DNA from: Dromiciops gliroides
Lineage: Eukaryota; Chordata; Mammalia; Microbiotheria; Microbiotheriidae
Length of the DNA stretch: 64,000 bases
Assembly: GCF_019393635.1 (NCBI RefSeq)
Contig: NC_057861.1
Coordinates: 168,184,303 to 168,248,302, forward strand
Reading direction: 5' to 3'
Shown in pieces: positions 36,195 through 47,820 of the stretch. The translations under genes and the position numbers were made by a program. Every line of letters starts with the position of its first letter. Positions within the stretch are counted from its first letter, which is position 1. The notes beneath the pieces are model-generated. The model did not search any database, was not told the DNA's origin, and was given only the letters and a program-made list of their open reading frames with translations.

Positions 36195-36789
36195 TAAGTT
36201 GGTCACCTATTTTGAATATTTGCTACTATTATATTTAAAGCCTCCTTCCACTGTAGGAAACTCCAAATCATCCTCATTGTGCTAGGAGTAAAGCAGTCAA
36301 TTTTAAATGGTGTTTTTCTATCTCTTCTGTTAGTCAGGACTGTTTGTACTCTTGTCTTTTCAATAAAACCACAGCTGTTTCTTAACTAGAGTCTACTTCC
36401 AACTTAAATGGTCAATATATTCCCATGTAGCTGCCAGTCAACATGTGTCCCTCTATGTACTTCAATTTAAGGAATGCCTTATCAACTTTGCCATTGATTT
36501 TCCAGAAATGTCATCAGGAATGAGTAAACATAATTGGGAGCAGCCTGGGGCAAGTAGATAAAGCAGAGTAGGTAGAATTTACACTTGAAGCCCCCTACCT
36601 AACCTGTTGGGACCCTCACCTCTTTTTGGTAATTGTCTCACCATCTCTCCCCAACCCTGACAACTTGCCCTGTACTTTATTATTCCAATGTTACCCAAAG
36701 CCCTCCATGGGGGCATCCCATGTCACAGACCTGCCCTGTTTCCTTGAGGCCCTGCTCTCTGCCTATAGAATGAGTGCTACCTCTCCCAA

Positions 36790-36836
<47 letters not shown>

Positions 36837-38080
36837 CCATTTTAATAGGAAATCTCTGGAGATGATGCTTTAACTTAAATAAGTAACTCTATTAGTGGTC
36901 ATTTCCAGTGCCCTGAAATATTTTTAGACAAATAATCCTTTTAGAAACCTTCAGAAAGAATAGGGGCTCCTCTGCCTACTATGAGTTCATTTTCTCATGT
37001 CTTTTTGTCCATCCAGTACTACATGGTGGGGGAAATGGGTCCTCTTATATAATTCTACTTAGGAATTATTTTAAAGACTCTTCCACTTTCTTTGGTGAAT
37101 CACCTTAGACATATGTTGTCAAATTGGTTCAGAGTATAAGAGTATAGGTTTCAGGAAAGCTATCCACAAGAGGCATATTTTTGTATAGATTATAGCAACG
37201 ATGGAAGTAATGAAGTGACATTTCCAGGTGTAACAAAAAAGTGACAATGTTTTCTTCATATCTAGTGAGACCTTTCTGACAGCCTGGTGCACAGGAATGA
37301 AAAATTCATATCTACTTTCTTTAATACTTGAATGAAGGGGTAATTTCATCAATGGGGACTATTCATTTAGAGCTTCTAATCCTATTTGATTTTTGTTTAT
37401 ATTTTCCATAGATAGAAATCAACCCAACACTTAATAAAAATTGATTAAACTTCTAGTTATAGTTACCTAACTATTCCGTGCATGGGAAAAGAGAAAGACA
37501 AAAACAGTCCCTGTCCTCAAGAAATTTACATGTTAGTCAAAGAGACAACAAGTACACATATAAGTATTATCCCTTTAAAATGCTCCCCCTTCATATGGAA
37601 CAGTTTGTTGCTAAGTTAAGTCACCCAGAGTTCGAAGAAAAATACTTTGATTGGGAGTTCTGAGATGGTTGGTTGTTATTTTGTATGTGATAAGCTGTAG
37701 CATGATGGAGCAAGGTGTATACCAGAACTGATCCATGATTATGGGACAAATGTATGATTACAATGTATTTATTATTCCTCCTTTTACTTTAATATACGAG
37801 TACTTGTAATGTTATTATCATTTTTGTCTATTGTTAAAAATGGTTATGTGTAAGAACTAAAAGTACCATTATTGTGACCATCATTATTTGTGTAAATGGA
37901 AGCATATTGATGGGGAAATAAGAGCTGCAGGACTGAGTAGGGAAGTATATTTTCCTATAAAAGGGTGAACTTACAGGTTTACCTGAGAGAATTTGAGTGT
38001 AACTGTAAGGTGGTGGCCCTCTGGGAACCTAGAATTGCAAGTGTCAAGGCATGTTGGAGAGAGTCAACCCAGCAAGTTAA
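36195..38080. other. Unassigned unique-looking sequence with a (CA)n
   Basis: Apart from the CA microsatellite at 36791-36834, nothing is recognised. An 'aagaaatttacatgttag' at ~37520 resembles the mid-repeat. Confidence 0.3.
36791..36834 (+). repeat. (AC)n microsatellite
   Basis: Twenty-two uninterrupted AC units. Confidence 0.97.
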
Positions 38081-38084
38081 TCAA

Positions 38085-38185
38085 TCAACAAGCAGTTTTG
38101 AAACACTTATTATATTTCAAGTATTCTACTAAGCGCTGGAGATACCAAGAAAAACACAAACATGGTCCCTATCTTCAATGTGAAC
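38085..38185 (+). repeat. Mid-repeat 5' fragment
   Basis: 'atcaacaagcagttttgaaacacttattatatttcaagtattctactaagcgctggagatacc' then 'catggtccctatcttcaa'. Confidence 0.5.
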
Positions 38186-38208
38186 TATTTTGAATCTTCT
38201 GTTGCTTC

Positions 38209-38387
38209 TAGAATAAAAGATAGGGGGTAGCTAGGTGGCGCAGTGGATAAAGCACCAGCCCTGGATTCAGGAGGACCTGAGTTCAAATCCAGCCTCAGAC
38301 ACTTGACACTAGCTGTGTGACCCTGGGCAAGTCACTTAACCCTCAATTGCCTCACCAAAATAAATAAATAAAATAGAATAAAAGATA
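38209..38387 (+). repeat. Marsupial short SINE with 14-bp duplication, inserted in L2
   Basis: Body 38223-38373: GGGGGTAGCTAGGTGGCGCAG, GATAAAGCACCAGCCC, GGACCTGAGTTCAAATCC, tail (AAAT)n. TAGAATAAAAGATA is at 38209-38222 and 38374-38387, exact. Younger subfamily. Confidence 0.94.
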
Positions 38388-38394
38388 ATCTCTA

Positions 38395-39110
38395 CATCTT
38401 GATGCATGAAGTCCTTCCCCATCTGGCTCCAACTTGACTATCTAGACTCATTTCACATTGCTCCCCTTTACCAATGCTACATTCCAGCCAAACTGGCCTA
38501 CTTTCTGTTATCTAAATTCAAAATTCCATTTCCCTACCTCTGTGACTTTGTATAGGCTATTTCTCCTTTACTTAGCATGCATTTCCTTCTCACATTTGCC
38601 TCTTAGAATCTTTAGTAGAGTCTTAACTAGAAGATTTTTCACCTGTACAAGAATAGTTGAATGATGGAGGTGAGGGATGGTGTTAGCAGGGGCACATATG
38701 ATCAGATTGCAGGTAGAGTTGCACTAAGAGAGGAGGTCTTGCACTCAGAAGAGTTGGAAGGGAAAGTGAGAATACTCCCCCTCTTCCACCTTGGAGGAAA
38801 GTACACTACTACCATGCTGGATACAAATGCCCTGGGACAAAGTCTTTTTTCACCTTAAGTTAGTTATAGCTTTGTAATTTAGCTTCCTTCAAGTTTCAGC
38901 TCAAAAGCCACCTTCTTTGACTCCTCCAATTGCTGAGTATTTCTTTCTCAAATTACCTTGACTCTATCTGTCTGTTTACATGTTGAATTTCTATAAAAGA
39001 CTGTAAGCATCTTGAGACCGAGGATCGTTTTTCATTCTTTTCTCTGTACCCTTATAGCCTAGCATAGAGCCCTGAACACTGAATTGAAATGAACTGTGAT
39101 TATGTTGATT
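38395..39110 (+). repeat. L2 LINE 3' region
   Basis: 'cccatctggctccaacttgactatc', 'aagtttcagctcaaaagccaccttctttgactcctcc', 'gactgtaagcatcttgagaccgaggatcg', 'cccttatagcctagcatagagccctgaacac' is the L2 3' order. Non-coding. Confidence 0.75.
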
Positions 39111-39876
39111 GATATCTTTATCTGAAACTGTGAATTAACATTAAGGGAAATCTGGGGAACTTTCCAATAATATCACTTTGGAAAATCTTTGTGTGTAACT
39201 CTTATACTATCAATTTAGAAAATGATATGGCATCTGCTAAAATTTGATGTAGGTGTCAAGCCCGTGGACTTCTTCAGTGATGCACGTTGGCATACAGAAT
39301 ATTGGAATGTTCCTCTTCTTCTAGAGGCCAGATTGTTCCCAGTCCTCAGGATTCAGGGCTGGATTGTTCTGGCAATATGTTTCTTACTCTGGATGAGCCC
39401 AATTCTTGACCTTGGTCTGGAATGACCTGTTAGAAGTCTTCTGAAGATTTCCCAGAAACCTACATTCATAATAGTACCCCAAAGCATCCTAGGAGTAATT
39501 CCAGATTTGTCTTAAGTCACACACATAGTCCTATCTCCTGTTAGACTGTCTTCTCCTCCAGTGTGCCCACTGCCACAGATCTCTATGTGAATGCACCATT
39601 GTCTCATCTCTTCTCCCATCCCACCTATCAGTCTGTCCTTTGAGCTGCTATCTTCTCATTAAACTGAATTTATCCCAAGTTCAGTTTTGGGTAGCTGAAT
39701 CTCTGACTATTCACATTGGAGTGAGTGGGTAGGAGAAGAGCTTGACCTTGATAGGATAAAAAAAAAAAAACCCTTCCAAATACCAGGAAGAAAAAAATAT
39801 TACTTATTATATGTATTCATGAAAGTAAAATGTTATTTGAGAATGCTATTGACAATAAATTAGAAAACTTAAAAAA
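39111..39876. other. Unassigned sequence
   Basis: Nothing recognised; 39455-39700 has weak L2-like wording ('gtcttaagtcacacacatag', 'ctcctgttagactgtcttctcc'). Confidence 0.3.
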
Positions 39877-39877
39877 A

Positions 39878-40076
39878 ATATAAACATGAGGGGACAGCTA
39901 GGTGGCCCAGTGGATAAAGCACCAGCCCTGGATTCAGGAGGACCTGAGTTCAAATCCAGCCTTAGACACTTGACACTTATTAGCTGTGTGACCCTTGGCA
40001 AGTCACTTAACCCTCATTGCCCTGCAAAAAAGAAACAAACAAACAACAAAACCCAAAAACCAATATATAAACATGA
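39878..40076 (+). repeat. Marsupial short SINE with 12-bp duplication
   Basis: Body 39890-40064: GGGGACAGCTAGGTGGCCCAG, GATTCAGGAGGACCTGAG, GTGTGACCCTTGGC, tail of CAAA units. ATATAAACATGA is at 39878-39889 and 40065-40076. Younger subfamily. Confidence 0.93.
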
Positions 40077-40099
40077 AACTCTTGCGAGTGGACAAAATT

Positions 40100-40510
40100 T
40101 TTCAGAGAAATTATTTTTTAAAATGTTTTATTGATTAATTTGCATTTTATACCATAGTACCTTTTCAATACTCTCACACTTTGCCATGGAATTATCTTTT
40201 ATTAAAATAGTTAAGCAAAATAAACTGACAAAAGACCATATCTTCCACTGTATACAACATTTTGTGTTTCATAATTGGTCCTCTGGAAACAAAATTAGAG
40301 TTCTGATGTCTTTTAGTGTTTTCATTTTTATTCTTGTGCTTCTTCTTGAGAGTCTTTTCCTGGTTTTGCTTATTTCACTTTGCATCATTTCTTACAAAGT
40401 CTTTCAGTTTTCTCTGGATTACTCATCTCCATAATTTCTTATGTTTTTGTTCCATTCATATAGCACATTTTTTTCAGCCATTCCCAATTGATGGGCACTC
40501 ATTTTATTTT
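40100..40510 (-). repeat. Degenerate L1 3' end, antisense
   Basis: 'gcttatttcactttgcatcatttcttacaaagtcttt', 'tattttttgttccattcatatagcac'-like text and 'cagccattcccaattgatgggcactc' are the antisense L1 3' region. Strongly diverged. Confidence 0.6.
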
Positions 40511-40569
40511 TAGTTATATATATATATATATACATAAATATATATAATATATATTCAAATATTGGAATA

Positions 40570-41590
40570 TATCAGTGAATTAATTGGCAAGCATTTTAAA
40601 AGAATCTATCTACTAGGTACCCTGTTCTCTGCTAGGCACTGGTGATACATAAACAACCCACCCCCCCAACAATCAATCCCTTCTCTTAAGGATCTTACAT
40701 TTTATTTATTTCATTTTATTTTTTTGTGGGGCAATGAGGGCTAAGTGACTTGCCCAGGGTCACACAGCTAGTAAGTGTCTGAAGCCGAATTTGAACTCAG
40801 GTCTTACTGAATCCAGGGCTGGTGCTTTATCTACTGCACCACCTGGCCGGCCCTTAGGCTCTTACATTTTAGAGGAAGATAATATGTACATACAAAGTAT
40901 ATACAGAATGTAAATTTTTTTTGACAGGGAAGGTTTTAGCATCTGGTCAGGGGTAAGGGTCAGGGGTGGATCAGAAAAAAGCTTCATGTAGAATGTGGTT
41001 GAACTGAATTTTTGAAAAAACAAAAACAACTAAGGTTTTTAACAAGTACATGTGAGGTGTGTGTGTAGCATTTCAGGTATGGAGGATTGCCCGTGCAAAG
41101 ACATATAGGTACGGTATCGTGTGTGGACAGCAAGGACAGTCTGGTTGAACCAAAGAGTGTATGAAAGGAATAAGAAGAAGAAGAAGGAGGAGGAGAAGGA
41201 GAAGAAGGAGAAGATTGGAAAGGTAGGTTGGGTTCAGATTGGGAAGGGCTTTAAGTTCCAGGTTGAATATTTTGTATTTTATCCTAGGAGTAATAGGGAA
41301 TTTGGAGTTCGTTTAGTAGAAAAGTAACATTGTCACAGCTGTGCTTGAGAAAACCACTTTAACAGCTGTGTGACAGATGGATTGGAGAAGGGAGGAACTT
41401 GAAGCAGAGACAAGTAAGAATCTATTGTTATAATCCAGGGGAGAGGTTATAATGACCTGAATTAGGATTGTGGCATGTGATTAGAGAGAAGAGAATGGAT
41501 TTGTGAAATGTGGAGAAAATAGAATTGGTAATGGATTGGATATGTGGGGCAAAGGAGAGTGAGGAATTTAGGATGAAAAACATTTCATTC
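40570..41590 (+). repeat. Mid-repeat (~1 kb), fullest copy, with a SINE inside
   Basis: Order: 'aggcactggtgatacataaac', 'cttctcttaaggatcttaca', [SINE], 'gcttcatgtagaatgtggttgaactgaat', 'aggattgcccgtgcaaagac', 'gggaagggctttaagttccaggttgaatattttgtat', 'ggagttcgtttagtag', 'acagatggattggagaaggg', 'aatggattggatatgtgggg'. Same block order as 6180-7410. GAA/GGA triplets at 41175-41215 have expanded inside it. Confidence 0.65.
40693..40871 (-). repeat. Marsupial short SINE with 12-bp duplication, inside the mid-repeat
   Basis: Antisense body 40705-40859; TCTTACATTTTA at 40693-40704 and 40860-40871. The head end is slightly altered (ACCTGGCCGGCCC). Confidence 0.93.
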
Positions 41591-41739
41591 ATTTTGGGGA
41601 AATTTTACATAAAATGTTTAAAATTAAAAAGAAATATTTTGTCTGGAATAAGCTTCATCTGGAACATTAGCTTGTGTTGAATTGTGCTATGTGTAAATGA
41701 GATGTTGATACACCATTATAATCAAGTGTAATAGTCAAT

Positions 41740-42925
41740 ATTTGGTTCCTTGCCTAGAGCCTCTTTTCTTGCCAATCAATCTTCCCTTAGCTGCTAAACT
41801 GATATTCCTTTTTTAAAATAGTATTTTATTTTTTTCCAATCACATGTAAGGATAGTTATCAACATTCAGTTTTTATAAGATTTTGAGTTCTAAATTTTTC
41901 TCCCTCTCTCCCTTCCCTCCCCCCTCCCCAAGACAGCAAGCAATCTGATATAGATTATATATTTCAATCATGTTAAACATATTTCCACATTAGTCATGCT
42001 GTGAAAGAAGAATCAGAACAAAAGGGATAAAACACAGGAAGGAAAAACAAAAAACCAAAAAAAAAGTGAAAATAGTATGCTTTAATCTCCATTCAGAACC
42101 CATAATTCTTTGGATGTGGATAGCATTTTCCATCATGAGTCTTTTAGAGTTGTCTTAGATCATTGCATTGCTGCAAAAAGTTAAGTCTATCACAGTTGGT
42201 CATCACACAATGCTGCTGTTACTGTGTATAAAATTCGCCTGAATCTGCTCACTTCACTCAGCATCAGTTCATGTAAGTCTTTCTAGGTTTTTCTGAAATC
42301 TGCCTGCTCATCATTTCTTATAGCACAATAAACTGATATTTTTAAAACATAGACCTGACTATGTCACCTCCCCCACTCAAAAATCTTTAATGGTCCCCTA
42401 CTGCCTCTTGAATAATCAACAAAATCCTCAGCCTACCACCAAAAATCCTCCACAATAGGATTTCCCCCTCTATTTACAGTCTTATTTCATATGGCTTCCC
42501 CTTTAGCTTACTTCCCTCCACCCAGTCAAATGGGTCAGCTGGTAGTTCCATGTGCACATTTCATCTTTCAACTTTCTTCCTTTGTATAAATGGCCTCACA
42601 GGTTTGGAAAGCACTCCCTCCTCATCTTCCTTTATGAGATTCCCTAGATTTTTTCAAAGCACAGTTTACGTGCCATCAGTTCCTATAAGAGATTTGTCCT
42701 GATTTCTCCAGTCACTAAACATTTCCTCCCTCTCAAACTCACTCTATGTTGTTTTGTATATACTTTGCATTTACTTACTTGGACACCTTTTGTGCTATTC
42801 CAGTAAAACGGATGCTCCTTGAGGCCAAAGGCTATTTTGTTTTGTTTTTACATCTCTTGCACCTCACACAGTGCTTTGCACACAGTGGTTGCTTATGAAG
42901 TCTTTGCTGAATTGAATTAAACTGT
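41740..42925 (+). repeat. L2 LINE 3' region, split by an L1
   Basis: 41740-41806 and 42329-42925. The second part has 'tcaaaaatctttaatggtcccctactgcctcttgaat', 'ctcctcatcttcctttatgag', 'aaaacggatgctccttgaggccaaaggc' and 'cctcacacagtgctttgcacacagtgg', L2 3' hallmarks. Confidence 0.8.
41795..42340 (-). repeat. 5'-truncated L1 (~520 bp) with 12-bp duplication, inside L2
   Basis: Antisense L1 3' end 41807-42328 (A-rich tail end at ~41807, 3' UTR with 'agcaatctgatatagattatat', 'aaacatatttccacattagtcatg', then 'ttcacagcatcagttcatgtaagtctttctagg'-like sequence). TAAACTGATATT flanks it at 41795-41806 and 42329-42340. Confidence 0.88.
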
Positions 42926-43734
42926 TAGATGTGGGTGGTAGCCAAAGTAGCAGTGGTAGCTTACTAAGAAACTTTTCTCTCTCTTCTTCATTCATACTTC
43001 AGTTACCGGACTAAATACATTATATTTACCTCACATAGAAAATAAATTAATTCTATGGATCTTTCTTGGAAGAAAGACTTAAAGGTGCAAAAAAAAAAAA
43101 AAGACCATACTATCTAATAGATGGGGAAGATAGGGCAAGTAGCTTAACCCCATGTGGCTTATTTTTCCCATCTGCAAAATGAGAAACCTAGTTCCCAAAG
43201 AGTCCTTTCAAGCTAAAACAGTTACCACCACCACCTCCACCACCATCATCACCACCACTTCCATCACCACTACCACCCTCACCACTACCACCATCATCAC
43301 CATCACCACCACCACCACAATGATACTAGGATAGGTAGACCAATATAACCAAGCTTGTTAAAATTGTGAATAACATCTCATTGGGTAGAACCCTGACAGA
43401 CATCTCTGGCCTTTCATATGTATAAATTCAAACTAAGCAGGCTCTGATGGAGAAATTTAAAGCATTCTTGTGGGTAAAAAACATGAACCTTATTGTACAC
43501 ATTTGGGGAGAGCTAGCTAGCTACTTAGAAGCCTTTTTTTGCTTATTTCTATGTTCTAGATAGTTGAGGTTGCCGAGTCCCATTCCTTAGATTATAATAA
43601 AGAGACTGATTGAAAAGCTACCGGTTTGCAGAAGCTAAACTGAGCACAAGGCTTACCAGGGCCTATTACATGGGTTTTTAAATTTGTTGTTTATATAAGA
43701 TACTCAAATGCCTGTTATTAAGAAACCCCTCAAT
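42926..43734. other. Unassigned, with a CAC-rich triplet tract
   Basis: 43217-43320 is (CACCAC/CATCAC)n, about 100 bases. The Thr-rich open frame at +43152-43334 is an artefact. The rest is not recognised. Confidence 0.5.
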
Positions 43735-44125
43735 AACAGATCCATTTGGAGTTCATTTTGGTATATGGTGTAAGGTGTTGGCCTAAGCCTAATTTCTGTC
43801 AGAATACTGAGCAGTTTACCCATCAGTTTTTGTCAAATAGAAAGATTTTACTCCAGTGGTTGGGATCTTTTGGCTTATCGAACACTAGGCTACTAGGTTA
43901 ATTTGCTTTGCTATGTTGTGTACGTAATATGTTCCACTGATTAATTTCTGTATTTTTTAAATGGATACCAAGTTGTTTTAATGATTACTGTTTTGTAGTA
44001 TGGTTTGAAATTTGCTACTGTTAGGCCCCCTTCCTGCCCATTTCTTCTCTTTCTTCCCAATATGACTCTTGACATTTTGTTTCTCCAGATGAATTTCATT
44101 ATTATTTCCTCTAAAAATGGATATA
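43735..44125 (-). repeat. L1 ORF2 fragment, antisense
   Basis: Minus 44132-43941 reads MKFIWRNKMSRVILGRK, a GGLTVANF motif, YYKTVIIKTTWYPFKK, the conserved L1 ORF2 segment that also occurs at minus 4810-4562. Both ends are truncated. Confidence 0.85.
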
Positions 44126-44640
44126 TCAACAAGTATTATTAAGTGTCTGTGCTTTAAGAGATGTGCTAGGATATGTAGGAGATATAGAAGAGTAAGACTT
44201 AGTCACTCAAGGAAATGACAGTTTAGCTGGGGAGATAAGATCTATGTAAGAAACAAAGTCAAAGATAAATGCAATGTTTATAATTGAAAGAAAGGGTTAA
44301 TGATGGTGTTATTGACAGAGGTGAAGGAAGTTGAGGAAGGAAATTCATCTGAAGGGAGAAGATGATGAATTCAATTTTAAACATATTGGATTTGGGGTAT
44401 TGGTAGGATTTCATCACAAAGATGTCCTTCCTAAAGGTAGATGGAAACAAAGTTGGAAAATAGGTGACATGTCTGAACTGGAGGTACAGATTTGGGGAAT
44501 CATCAGCATAAAGGTGGTAGTTGAATTCATTCATTCATTCATGTTTATAACACCATTTTCAATAACTTTTCCCACAGAGATGATGGTTTTGTATCTTTAA
44601 GAGGAAATGGAATCTTGGGGAATTACAATATAACTCTCAA
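44126..44640 (+). repeat. Mid-repeat-like remnant
   Basis: 'caagtattattaagtgtctgtgctttaag', 'ctggggagataag', 'atgatgaattcaattttaaacatattggatttgggg' and 'tttggggaatcatcagcata' look like 5' and distal parts of the mid-repeat family. Confidence 0.45.
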
Positions 44641-44787
44641 TCTATAAGGAGTCCATGAGGAGACTGAGTTTGTCATTCTGGAAAGTTACTTGTGATGGCT
44701 AGAGAGAGAATGAGATACAGAGATGAAGTGCTAAGAGAACTTATTTCCTGAGAGACTAAATTTAACTCTTATCTGGCAAAGAAACAT

Positions 44788-44957
44788 TATCATAGTACTC
44801 TTTTTTTTAAGTGATGCAATTGGGGTTAAGTGACTTGCCCAGGGTCACACAGCTAGTAAGTGTTAAGTGTCTGAGGCTGGATTTGAACTCAGGTCCTCCT
44901 GACTCCAGGGCCAGTGCTCTATCTATCCACTGTGCCACCTAGCTGCCCCTATCATAG
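44788..44957 (-). repeat. Marsupial short SINE, older subfamily
   Basis: Body ~44801-44949: T-run, GTGATGCAATTGGGG, GTGTTAAGTGTCTGAGG, CTGACTCCAGGGCCAGTGCTCTATC, CACCTAGCTGCCCC. TATCATAG at 44788-44795 and 44950-44957. Confidence 0.92.
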
Positions 44958-44959
44958 AA

Positions 44960-45680
44960 CTTTTAAGTGAGATGTTGCAATTTTAGTGATTTATGAGGAG
45001 ATATCAGGACATAGCTGTGAAGACAGTTCCCCTTTTGAATTTTTTTGAAAAATAAGCAGAGATTGAGAGAAGAAAAGAGAGAATAGGTGAGACAGAGAAG
45101 AAAAACTGTAAAGAAAAAGAAAGGAGGAAATGGAATGAAGAAAAGAGAAGAAAAAGGGGTTTTGATCTTAAAAACCAAGATAAGAATGAATGAAGAAATG
45201 AGTCAAGTAGTAGACAGAGAGATGGGTATTTGGTATGCTTATCAATTAATGTATGCACCATACACTTAGGATCATCCACGCTAAACCCTGCTAAATAGCC
45301 ATATATTCTTCAATACTTTGATCTATGGTCTCACCGGCCTTGACATTCCTTCCAGTGAAGTGGATTATAACACATCCATGCCCTATCATCTTGCTCCATG
45401 TCTTCATATAAATCATCCATAAAGGGTCCACTCAACACATTGAGGCTTTTCCTCTAAGCCTCTACCTCTTGTGTGAATACCATTGGTGCTTCCTGTCCAT
45501 CAATTTTTACCAATTATCCCCTATAGTCAATCTTTTTGTCCCAGTCATACATTATCTGATGGAATAATTTTTTTTCTTTTGTGAGATTATCTTCAGAAGT
45601 CATTGAATATGTATTGAATGTTTACCAAGTGCAAAATGAAATAAAGAATACAAAGACATATAAGATACAGTATTTGCTCT
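44960..45680. other. Unassigned, purine-rich then old LINE-like
   Basis: 45050-45180 is GAAA/GAGA-rich. 45290-45550 resembles 31770-31990 and may be the same old, unidentified LINE. 45595-45660 'gaatatgtattgaatgtttaccaagtgc' is mid-repeat-like. Confidence 0.35.
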
Positions 45681-45681
45681 T

Positions 45682-46674
45682 GTGGAAATTTATTTTGATT
45701 TGGGGACCCTATCTTTAGGCTGAGATTAGAAAGCCTTAGGCCCTCAGGGTCTCTTCCCCTCCCCCTCTGCTTCAGCTGAGCCAAAAAGTCCCGTGGGCTG
45801 TACAAGATGCCAGGTCAGACAGCTGGGAGGAAAAAGCCCCCAGTTCCCTCGGACCTGAGCGGAGCTATCTGAAAAATCCCGGATAGCCTGTGCTGAGGCA
45901 CCTGAGGCTGGAGCACACCTCCACCAGCCGCAGCCCTGGCTAGCGGATTAGCTTGGTGTGTGGGTGCAGGAAGCCCCAAGATTTGAGTGGAGAGAAGAAA
46001 AGGTATACATAGACCTGGGAGTTAGACAGCAAGGGGGTCGGACAAGAGAGGACGAGATTAGAGGGGCTCAGAGGGACGAGAGAGGCTGAGAAGAGGTTCG
46101 GACAAGAGATGGGGGGGGGAGATGAACAGTAACGCAGGACTAGGAACAAGAAGGAAAGGCCGGTGGACAAGATTAGAGGGGCGGCAAAGAAGGCAGAGGG
46201 CAGATTGACCAGGAGGCAGCGGAGAGCACAGAAGCACTCAGCACAGGACACAGGTTGGAGAAAGTAAAGATTAAGAGGAGTTAGAAAAAAGTAGCTGAGC
46301 AGGGAAAGTACATAACCTGAGGCAAGAGGCAGCTAATGCCCTTATTGTATTCAAAAAGTTTGAAGCTCAGCAGTGGAAAGAGATGCACTGCAATGCAGTC
46401 AGGTCATACATTTTATTTCCCTGTTTTCTTAATTTTCAATAGTATCTCATAAATAAACTCTGCTTTGATTATTTAGCTAAGAGGCTTCTTAATCTTTAGC
46501 TTATCAATTTAGGAGCAGTGTGGTGGAACTTTATAAATGGCCCACATTAAATTAACAAAGTCAGATAGCCAGAGAGTCACCAGTCCCAGATTAAGTACCC
46601 CAATCAAATTAGTCCCCTAAAATTAGGCAAATCAGTAAAAATATTCTACATTAGAATGGCGACCTAGATGGGAC
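45682..46674 (+). mobile_element. Candidate solo LTR or LTR plus leader of an endogenous retrovirus
   Basis: A GC- and CpG-containing block (45720-45930), a TATA-like TATACATAG (~46003), an AATAAA signal (~46452), and a TA-rich U5-like stretch ending CTACA at 46650, then TGGCGACCTAGATGGGAC at 46657-46674. That 18-mer matches a lysine-tRNA-type primer binding site at 13 of 18 positions by eye. The 5' boundary (possible TG near 45686) is uncertain and no target duplication was found. No retroviral coding sequence follows. Confidence 0.42.
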
Positions 46675-47090
46675 TTATGGCCCAATTATAATTTTTCTAA
46701 ACCTATAATTTTTCATATAACCTATAATTTTTAATAAGTCAAATTATAGAATTTTCCAGGTTAGATATGGTTATCAATAATTTTTTTTTTTACACTCTCA
46801 TCAGTCTTCTAGACATGAGAATACACGAACTCTTTGTAGGGGCTGACTGTAAAGGAAGAAGAGCAGAGGGCTAAAGACAACCTTGAGGAGTACTCATAAT
46901 TAGCAACAGGAAGGATGAAAGTGCAAGAAAAGGAAAAGAGGAAAAGCGTGATTGGTCAGAAAAGTAGGAGAAGAAGTATTATGGTTAGTGTTATGGAAAC
47001 CAAAAGAGGGAACATCTCTGAGGGTCTTCATCAACAATGCCAATTACTTGTTGCCGAGTGACTAAATCAAAAGGGTTTAGAGATTAAAAA
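46675..47090. other. Unassigned; possible LTR-element leader then mid-repeat scrap
   Basis: 'acctataatttttcatataacctataattttt' is a short local duplication (46697-46733). 46850-46905 'ggaagaagagcagagggctaaagacaaccttgagg' looks like distal mid-repeat sequence. Confidence 0.35.
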
Positions 47091-47099
47091 AAAAAATCC

Positions 47100-47250
47100 T
47101 AGAGGTCATTTAGTCCAACTACTACATTTTACAAATGAAAAAACTGAGATAGTGAGATTGTGACTTGGTTAAGGGCACAAAGGTACTAAGAGGCAAGACA
47201 GAGATTCTAACCCAAGTCTTTTGATTGCAGGCCCAGTGCTCTTTTTCTAC
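47100..47250 (-). repeat. MIR fragment (antisense)
   Basis: 'agaggtcatttagtccaac', 'acaaatgaaaaaactgagat', 'gggcacaaaggtactaagagg', 'gcaggcccagtgctcttt'. Confidence 0.7.
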
Positions 47251-47479
47251 ACATAAATCAGATTAGTGTTGAGAAAGGTAATTTGATGTGGGTAATGTAT
47301 TAAAAGGAGAAGATTCACTGTAGTAGTGAGGGTAGAAGGCAGACCCAGGGGTTAGAAAGGACATAAGAGGAAAGGAAATGGAATAAGTACAGACTATACA
47401 CCCCTGGTATTTGGCAGTGGAAGGAAGGGAAGAAATATATATAGGACAGCTGAAGCATTCCTAATCTTCGAAATGGTAA

Positions 47480-47820
47480 GATATTAGAGCTAGGAAGGAT
47501 TTTAGAGATCAGTTGGTTATTTTAAAGGTGAGGAAACTGAAACTCACAGAAATGATTTGACCAAGGGGCAGCTAGGTGGCGCAGTGGATAAAGCACCAGC
47601 CCTGGATTCAGTAGTACCTGAGTTCAAATCCAGCCTCAAACACTTGAAACTTACTAGCTGTGTGACCCTGGGCAAGTCACATAACCCCCATTGCCCTGAA
47701 AAAAAAAAAGAAAAGGAAAGAAATGATTTGACCTAATATTGTACGGCTGGTCAGCAGTAGAATCTGAATCAGAACACAGGGTTCCTGACCCCTCAGCCTG
47801 CGATTTTCCCTTTAGATCAT
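47480..47820 (-). repeat. MIR (antisense), split by a SINE
   Basis: Left part to 47562 ('ttttagagatcagttgg', 'aaaggtgaggaaactgaaac'), right part from 47734 ('acggctggtcagcagtagaatctgaatcagaacacaggg'). Confidence 0.75.
47548..47733 (+). repeat. Marsupial short SINE with 15-bp duplication, inside a MIR
   Basis: Body 47563-47718: GGGGCAGCTAGGTGGCGCAG, GATAAAGCACCAGCCC, GATTCAGTAGTACC, A-rich tail. AGAAATGATTTGACC at 47548-47562 and 47719-47733. Younger subfamily. Confidence 0.95.

Noticed and set aside
43217..43320. CRISPR-like or minisatellite array from the regular CACCAC units
   Set aside because: Simple triplet repeat without spacers, in a vertebrate nuclear sequence.
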